Shown one piece after another: positions 1 through 4,736 of a stretch of DNA of 6,399 nucleotides. The notes under the pieces were generated by a model. The model was not told where the DNA came from, ran no database searches, and saw only the letters and a list, made by a program, of their open reading frames with translations. Where the stretch lies: contig JAHFZE010000161.1 in the NCBI GenBank assembly GCA_020854785.1, positions 1 through 6,399 on the forward strand. The letters run 5' to 3'. The first letter of the stretch is position 1. Every line of letters begins with the position of its first letter. The position numbers and the translations under genes were made by a program. The DNA comes from Methanomethylovorans sp. (GTDB taxonomy: Archaea; Halobacteriota; Methanosarcinia; Methanosarcinales; Methanosarcinaceae).

Positions 1-363
1 AATACGGTGCAGGTCACTACACAGATGCTGGACAATGTGAGTGCCATTATCGACAGATCAACAGCAGCAGGCGCAAACCAGATTGGAGGCATAACGTTTT
101 CTGTATCTGATGAACAACAAGAGGCTCTTCGCAGTGAACTGCTCCAGACAGCGGTAGCTGATGCAAGGTCCAAGGCCGATGAGCTTGCTTCAGGTCTGGG
201 TATCACTATAGTGGGAGTACAGACTGCTTCTGTAAGTGATGTAGGCAGTGCACAGCCGATATATAGGGATGTGCAAATGGCTGAAGCGGCAGTCTCTACA
301 CCAGTTCAACCCGGAGAAACAACAGTTTCCCTATCTGTCCAGGTGACATACATAGTAAGGTGA
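1..363 (+). CDS. SIMPL domain (DUF541) protein, C-terminal part, 5' end outside window
   Basis: The frame is open from base 1 and ends at TGA 361-363, leaving 120 visible residues; the start lies upstream of the window. SIMPL/DUF541 (YggE, BP26-like) proteins are usually about 230-250 residues, so roughly half is present. Visible hallmarks are the NTVQVTTQMLDNVSAIID stretch near the left edge, an amphipathic helix with LLQTAVADARSKADELASGLG, and a final beta strand (TTVSLSVQVTYIVR) typical of the family's C-terminus. Members are generally exported or envelope-associated and some form oligomeric rings or channels; their biochemical role is poorly defined and I assign none here. A signal peptide or lipobox, if any, would be outside the window. 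A strong hairpin follows the stop, so it is probably the last gene of its transcript. The family call is firm; the function is unknown. Confidence 0.88.
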   Translation, partial: NTVQVTTQMLDNVSAIIDRSTAAGANQIGGITFSVSDEQQEALRSELLQTAVADARSKADELASGLGITIVGVQTASVSDVGSAQPIYRDVQMAEAAVSTPVQPGETTVSLSVQVTYIVR

Positions 364-383
364 TCTTTTTTGGAACTTGATGC

Positions 384-440
384 ATGGCTGTATGGTAACT
401 CCGGTTTGTCCATACAGCTATAATCTCTGTTTCTTTTCTC
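384..440 (+). terminator. hairpin plus T-rich tract after the SIMPL gene
   Basis: Bases 387-395 (GCTGTATGG) pair perfectly with 410-418 (CCATACAGC). The stem extends outward by a G-U and two A-U pairs (384-386 with 419-421), giving 12 pairs. The 14-base loop contains a smaller inner pairing (AAC 397-399 with GTT 404-406). A pyrimidine-rich tract (TCTCTGTTTCTTTTCTC) follows directly at 424-440. A run of six T also sits just after the stop (366-371). This resembles an intrinsic terminator; archaea can terminate on T-tracts alone, so the hairpin may instead protect the 3' end or regulate. Confidence 0.6.
417..425 (+). promoter_or_regulatory. weak candidate TATA box for the HD-domain gene
   Basis: The only TATA-like sequence at a workable distance before the HD gene is GCTATAATC at 417-425. 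It would place a transcription start near 447 and give a leader of about 48 bases. It overlaps the right arm of the terminator hairpin and lacks a clear upstream BRE purine motif, so read-through from the upstream gene is an alternative. Low confidence. Confidence 0.22.
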
Positions 441-494
441 AGGTAATGAGCTGCTAAGAGAAAAACTGATATTTTCAAAGGGTGATGGTAACCG

Positions 495-1283
495 ATGAAA
501 AAAGAGGAATATCTCAATTTGCAGATCTGGTTCCAGGATCATGTAAGGTCTTTCCATTCGGAAGATACATTGATCTTACAAAACATTAAGCTTAAAGAGG
601 AACATACCACCAGAGTATGTGAAAACTCCTCCCGGATCGCAATATCTGAAAAACTAGATGACGATAACTATTATCTTGCCATTACTATTGCTCTTTTACA
701 TGATATTGGTCGTTTTGAACAAATAAGCAGGTATAAAACATTCCATGACTCAATATCAGAGGACCATGCTCTTCTGGGTGTAAAGGTATTGAGGTCAGAA
801 GGAGTTCTCTCATTTTTATCTCAAGAAAAGCAAAACATCGTATTCACAGCGATCAAAAACCATAATATGCCAAGGGTCCCGGATGGATTTGATGGGAAAA
901 CACTTCTTCATTCGAAACTGGTCAGAGATGCTGACAAACTGGATATCTACAAAGTTCTAACTGACTACTACCTTATAAAAGACATATCTCCTAATCCTGT
1001 TCTTGAGCATGGGTTACCTGACGATGAGGAATATTCTCCATATTTGATACAGGATATTTTCAATAACAAGATACCAAGCATAAAAGAAGTCCGAACCTGC
1101 AATGATATGAACCTGGCTCGCCTGGCATGGTTATTCGATCTTAATTTCATAGAGACTTTCAGACTTGTTAAGGAAAAGGGCTATATTGAAAAATTGATAG
1201 CTACTCTTCCGCAGAACAGTGAAATAAATGCAGTTCACGTACATCTCAAAAAATATTTGGATTGTATGCTGTGGAAAACATAA
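495..1283 (+). CDS. HD-domain metal-dependent phosphohydrolase
   Basis: Complete 262-residue soluble protein. The HD superfamily ligand pattern is visible in order: H37 (KEEHTTRV), the H69-D70 doublet (IALLHDIGRFEQ), H84-D85 and H91 (SEDHALLG), H123 (AIKNHN) and the acidic run D145/D147/D150 (VRDADKLD). The many extra histidines suggest a dinuclear metal site rather than the minimal H-HD-D mononuclear one, but this is inference. HD enzymes hydrolyse phosphate esters of nucleotides, cyclic nucleotides or other small molecules; the sequence does not show which substrate, and no sensory or nucleotide-synthase domain is fused to it. There is no signal peptide or membrane span, so it is cytoplasmic. 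The start at 495 is supported by GGTGAT at 481-486, a good match to the archaeal anti-SD, with an 8-base spacer. It stands alone, is not in an obvious operon, and converges with the symporter gene. Confidence 0.9.
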   Translation: MKKEEYLNLQIWFQDHVRSFHSEDTLILQNIKLKEEHTTRVCENSSRIAISEKLDDDNYYLAITIALLHDIGRFEQISRYKTFHDSISEDHALLGVKVLRSEGVLSFLSQEKQNIVFTAIKNHNMPRVPDGFDGKTLLHSKLVRDADKLDIYKVLTDYYLIKDISPNPVLEHGLPDDEEYSPYLIQDIFNNKIPSIKEVRTCNDMNLARLAWLFDLNFIETFRLVKEKGYIEKLIATLPQNSEINAVHVHLKKYLDCMLWKT

Positions 1284-1288
1284 ATTAC

Positions 1289-1345
1289 GAATAGGAATAA
1301 AGTTCCTGTTCAGCATTCATGTTTGTATTTCTCTCTATTTTATTC
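1289..1345 (+). terminator. hairpin and T-rich tract between convergent genes
   Basis: Bases 1289-1297 (GAATAGGAA) pair with 1303-1311 (TTCCTGTTC) around a 5-base loop, giving nine pairs with one G-U. The hairpin begins 6 bases after the HD gene stop. A T-rich stretch (TTTGTATTTCTCTCTATTTTATTC) follows at about 1322-1345 on the plus strand and runs into the end of the symporter gene. It fits a terminator for the HD transcript. On the minus strand the stem lacks a good T-tract after it, so it may only partly serve the symporter. Confidence 0.55.
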
Positions 1346-2755
1346 TCTGATCATGTCAGAGGGAAAAGGTTGTTCACTGAACAAGCTTCCCCCAATGTAT
1401 GCAACGGTCCCGCAGATCAGGCCAATGAAGACCGTATGTATGAGGGGGTTGCCATAGTATTGCCATAGCACCACAGAACCAAATGATGCTATGAGGCTGG
1501 CAACAAATCCTGTCGAAGTGCCACGCTCCCAATATAAGCCAAATAACAGGGGGACAAAAACGCAGCATGCGATAACGCCCATACTTGCAGAGACCAACGG
1601 TACTATCATCTGCGGTACGTCCAGAGCGAAGAATGCCGCTATTATAATTATCACAACTCCTGCTATGCGGGTCATGAGCAGAACTTTCTCATCAGAGGTC
1701 GCAGGACGAAGGAACTTAAGGATATCTGAGGTCAGAGCAGTCGTTGTGACAAGAACTATCGCACTCATAGTTGACATAGCAGCAGAGATAGCTGTCAGCA
1801 GTACGATCCCATCAAATCCTGAGGGGAGTATCGATGTTGCAAGAAATGGCACAAGACCATCCGGGTTTGCTATGAATGGGGCCAGCTCTTCTGAACTGAA
1901 AACTCCATAGGCCAGAATGCCCAGAGAGAATATGCACAGGGCATAAACTGCAATGGATATAGGACCATAGATGCCTGCAAAACGGACCACTCTTTTATTC
2001 CTGGCAGAGAATATCATTATCAACAGGTCCGGCAGAGCAAGGAGTCCAAGGCTGATAGCAAATGCATTTCCAAAGCTCTTTTGCCAGGGTACAACATTTC
2101 CTCCCATGCTCAGTACAGCATCAGGGATATTGTTCCATATCATCATTCCCTCACCACTGGAAATAAGCCCTCCGTAGAGTAATACTGAGCCTGCCAGCAT
2201 TATCAGTCCCTGCAGGAAACTTATCCAGAGGATGGCAGGCAATCCTCCAATAGCGTAATATAGGGCAACTATCCCAACTGTTATAATAAGTCCCTGTCCA
2301 TATGTTACTCCCAGAAGTCCCTGGAACAGATTTCCACAGCCTTTAAAGATAGCGACCAGATAGACCGTGTACATGAGCAGCATGATCCCTGCAAGCAGAA
2401 CCTTGCCTTTCTGGGAATTGTATCTGCGTTCCAGCAACTGGGGTACAGTTCTGGCATCGTAATGCTGAGCCATCTTCCATATCCTTGGTGCTATAAGGAA
2501 AGCTAAGCATGCGAAAGCTACGTGAAAGAATACCGCCCAGATGACCCAGGGTAGACCGGCGACAAGTCCATAGCCTCCTCCTCCGAGGAACGAAGCTGCA
2601 CTGAAATATGCAGCCATATAGGCTATGCCTATAACAGCAGGATACATAACCTGGCGATCTGATATCACAAAACCTGATAAAGTTCCCTGCTTGAGCTTCA
2701 GGGAGAGCGAGATTATCCCAATTACGTATATTACCAGCAGAATCTGGTTAATCAT
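1340..2755 (-). CDS. sodium:solute symporter (SSF family)
   Basis: Complete 471-residue polytopic membrane protein with about 12-13 hydrophobic segments, the normal size for SSF (solute:sodium symporter) proteins. Family landmarks: an N-terminal span then GFVISDRQ (28-35), the TM1-like AAYFSAASFLGGGGYGLVAG (about 48-67), YYAIGGLPAILWISFLQG (166-183), the AISAAMSTMSAIVLVTTTALTSDI block (322-345) and GLYWERGTSTG (406-416). In vSGLT the TM8 equivalent of S328/T329 contributes to the Na2 sodium site, so sodium coupling is likely. Overall pattern resembles the pantothenate/monocarboxylate-like branch, but substrate cannot be read from sequence. The start is fixed by GAGG at 2763-2766 with a 7-base spacer. 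It overlaps by 8 bases the end of the microprotein gene upstream, so translation is probably coupled. It ends 56 bases from the convergent HD gene. Confidence 0.93.
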   Translation of the reverse strand: MINQILLVIYVIGIISLSLKLKQGTLSGFVISDRQVMYPAVIGIAYMAAYFSAASFLGGGGYGLVAGLPWVIWAVFFHVAFACLAFLIAPRIWKMAQHYDARTVPQLLERRYNSQKGKVLLAGIMLLMYTVYLVAIFKGCGNLFQGLLGVTYGQGLIITVGIVALYYAIGGLPAILWISFLQGLIMLAGSVLLYGGLISSGEGMMIWNNIPDAVLSMGGNVVPWQKSFGNAFAISLGLLALPDLLIMIFSARNKRVVRFAGIYGPISIAVYALCIFSLGILAYGVFSSEELAPFIANPDGLVPFLATSILPSGFDGIVLLTAISAAMSTMSAIVLVTTTALTSDILKFLRPATSDEKVLLMTRIAGVVIIIIAAFFALDVPQMIVPLVSASMGVIACCVFVPLLFGLYWERGTSTGFVASLIASFGSVVLWQYYGNPLIHTVFIGLICGTVAYIGGSLFSEQPFPSDMIRE

Positions 2756-2837
2756 GATCTCGCCTCAATATTAAGAAGAAGGTAGTTCCCAGCATAAATG
2801 CAACCGAGATGATCAGGACAAGGTAAGGCAGAGGCAT
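2748..2837 (-). CDS. 29-residue single-span membrane microprotein, putative symporter accessory subunit
   Basis: A short gene reading ATG (2837-2835) to TAA (2750-2748), encoding 29 residues: MPLPYLVLIISVAFM followed by LGTTFFLILRRDHD. Residues about 5-24 form one uninterrupted hydrophobic span, followed by a charged RRDHD tail, suggesting N-out/C-in topology by the positive-inside rule. Upstream on the same strand, AGGAG (2852-2848) and GAGG (2848-2845) give a good ribosome site 7 bases from the ATG. Its 3' end overlaps the symporter start in ATGATTAA, an arrangement that suggests coupled synthesis. Tiny membrane subunits encoded directly before sodium symporters are known in bacteria (for example MetS with MetP, of the NSS family, and small partners of SSF carriers), so a similar role is inferred here. 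I cannot test homology. The alternative ATG at 2844 is in another frame and gives a non-hydrophobic peptide. Confidence 0.68.
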   Translation of the reverse strand: MPLPYLVLIISVAFMLGTTFFLILRRDHD

Positions 2838-2844
2838 TATGCAT

Positions 2845-3147
2845 CCTCTCCTGCTTCCAAATTCTTTGCCTTCTTTCCAATGTTAGAGAACTTATTGTTT
2901 GTGCATATCAAATTGCTACTCTCCGCTAATGTACTTATAAACACTTGAATGTACGTAAAAATACATTATAGCTTAAATATGTTGTTGTTCGCACTTATTT
3001 ATTCAATAGTCTTGATGCAGTAGGTAAAGGATCACAATTCTTCTATTCATAAAACATATCGATACTTCAAAATGGATCTTCTTCCAACCCTTGCCATCGA
3101 TAGATAGTGATCGGGTTCGGATAAGAGCTATCAGGATGTAACTTATT
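2845..3147. other. gene-free interval of about 300 bases
   Basis: This A+T-rich stretch lies between two minus-strand units. The left third holds the ribosome site, leader and probable promoter of the microprotein-symporter unit. The rest (about 2970-3147) should contain the 3' end of the DUF3267 transcript. I see only weak elements there: a 4-pair GATA/TATC dyad at 3120-3134 and short T-runs on the minus strand. I found no tRNA-like structure, no ORF with a ribosome site and no longer repeat. The longest readable peptide beginning with ATG near 3072 on the plus strand is 11 residues. Confidence 0.6.
2928..2967 (-). promoter_or_regulatory. probable promoter of the microprotein-symporter unit, with flanking repeats
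   Basis: On the minus strand TTTATAAG (2941-2934) is a good archaeal TATA box, about 100 bases before the microprotein ATG. It predicts a transcription start near 2910 and a leader of about 70 bases. The box is bracketed by two direct copies of AATGTAC on the plus strand (2928-2934 and 2948-2954), 20 bases apart, and an inverted near-copy TACATT (2962-2967). The first copy touches the box. Such spacing would suit a regulator binding one face of the helix, but this is inference. Confidence 0.5.
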
Positions 3148-3756
3148 CTATTTCCAATAACTTCTCATCCCGTTAACTGTAATATATGAACCAGAAGGAA
3201 CCTGGTGCAATATCAGGATCAATGTCAGGATGTCCACCGAAGAGGCCATTGAGTTCAGAAAGATCAAGAACATCAAATATGGGGTCAGCAAGCTGAGAGA
3301 TCCCAATAGAATGGGCAAAAGAACTGAAATGCTGACAAAAGGGGCAATTGTGATGAACACATACCGCATTTTAGAGATATTTTCTTCCGAATAGACAAAT
3401 CCGCCATAGTATGTGATTCCCAGATATGTCTTGTCCGATCTCCTAAAACCTGGAATGAATATCAGGTGCAAGAGTTCATGTATAATCACAAGTACTATTA
3501 AGACCAGAATAGCTCCAATGTTAATGTTTAGAGAGATCGATGATGGATGGATACCGAACATTGATGGCGATATCGGTACGAACAGGCCTATAATTGCTAA
3601 TGTTATTAAGAGATTGATAACCATTAATGGGATCGAGAGCATTATGGTAGAGAAAAGGCTTTTCGGTTCATGTATCACTGTCCAGTGCTCCATGATAAGC
3701 TGTGCATGTCTTTCAGAGTTGAATTCCGGTATTTTGGATGTTATCCTGATGGCCAT
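3148..3756 (-). CDS. DUF3267-type membrane metalloprotease (HExxH)
   Basis: Complete 202-residue integral membrane protein with about four hydrophobic segments (38-62, 76-100, 131-153, 158-185). The zincin motif HELLH occurs at 93-97 inside the second segment, H93 and H97 being predicted zinc ligands and E94 the catalytic base. An N/D-containing segment later (N168 to D175, NSMASSVD) is where DUF3267 and site-2-protease-like families place the further ligand. This matches DUF3267 (putative zincin peptidase), so intramembrane or membrane-proximal proteolysis is the likely activity; the substrate is unknown and no PDZ or CBS domain is present. AAAGGAG lies directly before the ATG with only a 2-base gap after GGAG, an unusually tight spacing. 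It begins 33 bases after the DUF998 stop on the same strand, so the two are probably co-transcribed. The family call is good, the function inferred. Confidence 0.82.
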   Translation of the reverse strand: MAIRITSKIPEFNSERHAQLIMEHWTVIHEPKSLFSTIMLSIPLMVINLLITLAIIGLFVPISPSMFGIHPSSISLNINIGAILVLIVLVIIHELLHLIFIPGFRRSDKTYLGITYYGGFVYSEENISKMRYVFITIAPFVSISVLLPILLGSLSLLTPYLMFLIFLNSMASSVDILTLILILHQVPSGSYITVNGMRSYWK

Positions 3757-3789
3757 CTCTCCTTTCTTTGCTTTTAGAGGATATGCCGT

Positions 3790-4473
3790 TCAATTACTTT
3801 TTTCTGCACTTCCCATTAGGTAGCCTCCGAAGCCGGTTACCCATAGTGCTATAGGGTATGCGATCCATCTTTCAAGTCCACCTATGCCAAAGATTGCAAA
3901 CGGGCTTGCCTGTCCCAGAATGTAATAGAGCATCAGGTCCAGCAATGCTATGGATCCCAGTATCACAGAGAAGTATCTGAAAGGCAATGTTGTTACCTTG
4001 TAGCTCATTATGGCTGCCAGGCCCCCGAAAATGAATGTCATGAGCGCAGATATGCCATGCACTGCGCCATAGTTGCCAGGGAAGATACCCACTCCTAATG
4101 CACCGATCCCGAACAAGGCGATAGTCAAGGTAACCGTTTTCATGTACAGAGCGCGGTGGATGCAATAGGCAGAAAGGATGATACACAGACCACAGATCAT
4201 CATACTGGAATTAAATATCGTTGCAGAAGGCTGAACTATGATGCTGTTAGGCGGTTCAGTAGCGCCCAGGTCGCTTATCATGTTCTGTGCAGTGTTATAT
4301 CCAGGGTACAATGTTTCAGCAGTGATTATCCCTAGGAATATCACAACACCTGCAATGAAGAGCAGTGTTCCTGCAATGTTCTGGTATTGCTCACAAGACT
4401 TTTGTTTATCTATCATAGGCATCCTGTCAGAATTGGTGCTGGATGAATTAAGATTTATGGCTCTTTTCAACAT
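3790..4473 (-). CDS. DUF998 family six-span membrane protein
   Basis: The open frame gives 227 residues with six predicted spans (about 33-51, 90-107, 114-130, 138-156, 167-185, 203-221). DUF998 landmarks are visible: YPGYNTAQNMISDLGA (56-71) after the first span, FPGNYGAVHG (131-140) and GGLERWIAYPIALW (198-211). The conserved polar residues E53, D68, H139, E201 and R202 lie in loops or at membrane edges and could form an active site, but no activity is established for the family to my knowledge. The start is uncertain. The first ATG has no ribosome site, whereas M20 (ATG 4416-4414) has a weak AGGAT at 4425-4421. The intervening 19 residues are polar and Ser/Asn-rich, unlike a signal. The protein could therefore be 208 residues. 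It is the first gene of a probable two-gene unit with the DUF3267 peptidase. Confidence 0.82.
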   Translation of the reverse strand: MLKRAINLNSSSTNSDRMPMIDKQKSCEQYQNIAGTLLFIAGVVIFLGIITAETLYPGYNTAQNMISDLGATEPPNSIIVQPSATIFNSSMMICGLCIILSAYCIHRALYMKTVTLTIALFGIGALGVGIFPGNYGAVHGISALMTFIFGGLAAIMSYKVTTLPFRYFSVILGSIALLDLMLYYILGQASPFAIFGIGGLERWIAYPIALWVTGFGGYLMGSAEKSN

Positions 4474-4555
4474 TGGGTGCTAAAGTACATTTTTTTGCCT
4501 CTGCTTTTCATTATCATGTAATTCAAATAAATGATGGAATTCCTATTCAATGTCC

Positions 4556-4570
4556 GATAATATATATCAA
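4556..4570 (-). promoter_or_regulatory. candidate TATA box for the DUF998-DUF3267 unit
   Basis: On the minus strand the sequence TTGATATATATTATC (4570-4556) is TATA-like and predicts a start near 4533. The leader would be about 60 bases to the first DUF998 ATG or about 117 to the M20 alternative. It is the TATA-like box closest to the gene, but the region is A+T-rich, so chance matches are expected. Confidence 0.4.
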
Positions 4571-4633
4571 AATTAGAGAAACTGTGCAAAAAGAGAACCT
4601 GTAATCAGAATATTTACTTCCAGGGTTTTAAAA

Positions 4634-4643
4634 GTATTTATAC
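4634..4643 (-). promoter_or_regulatory. second candidate TATA box, nearly palindromic
   Basis: GTATTTATAC on the plus strand reads GTATAAATAC on the minus strand, so it could act in either direction. Read on the minus strand it predicts a start near 4610 and would give DUF998 a leader of about 137 bases. No plus-strand gene follows it. It may be an alternative promoter of the DUF998 unit or a chance match. Confidence 0.28.
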
Positions 4644-4647
4644 GATG

Positions 4648-4704
4648 TTAAAGAGAACCAAAAGAATAAAGATCAATGAACATGAGATCCAGTGACCAGG
4701 TTCT
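4648..4704 (-). terminator. probable T-rich terminator of the protease gene
   Basis: Downstream of the protease stop the minus strand carries a T-rich run, CTTTATTCTTTTGGTTCTCTTTAA (about 4671-4648). This is the type of sequence at which archaeal polymerase terminates. It is preceded by a poor, mismatched dyad at 4704-4685 (AGAACCTG / CTGGATCT around GTCA), too weak to count as a real stem. The call rests on the T-tract and its position between two same-strand genes. Confidence 0.4.
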
Positions 4705-4736
4705 GCATTAACATCTGTTTTGTGTGTTGTGTCTAT

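Noticed and set aside
1491..1910. Plus-strand open frame of 139 codons inside the symporter gene
   Set aside because: It is antisense to a confident SSF gene, has no ribosome site, and its translation is Arg/Ile/Thr-rich with no family features.
2755..2844. Alternative ATG at 2844 for the microprotein region (other frame, about 30 codons)
   Set aside because: The peptide is mixed polar without a membrane span, and the start overlaps the ribosome site of the hydrophobic frame.
2970..3147. Possible small RNA or tRNA gene in the largest gap
   Set aside because: No cloverleaf, no T-loop GGTTC..A pattern in a fitting context, and no extended stem was found.
3413..3823. Plus-strand open frame of 136 codons opposite the DUF3267 gene
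   Set aside because: It overlaps a gene with a clear HExxH motif, runs through the intergenic gap into the end of DUF998, and shows no ribosome site or domain.
4645..4695. 16-codon plus-strand peptide starting MLKRTKRIK just after a TATA-like box
   Set aside because: The ATG is only 2 bases after the box, upstream of any transcription start it could direct, and the peptide has no ribosome site.
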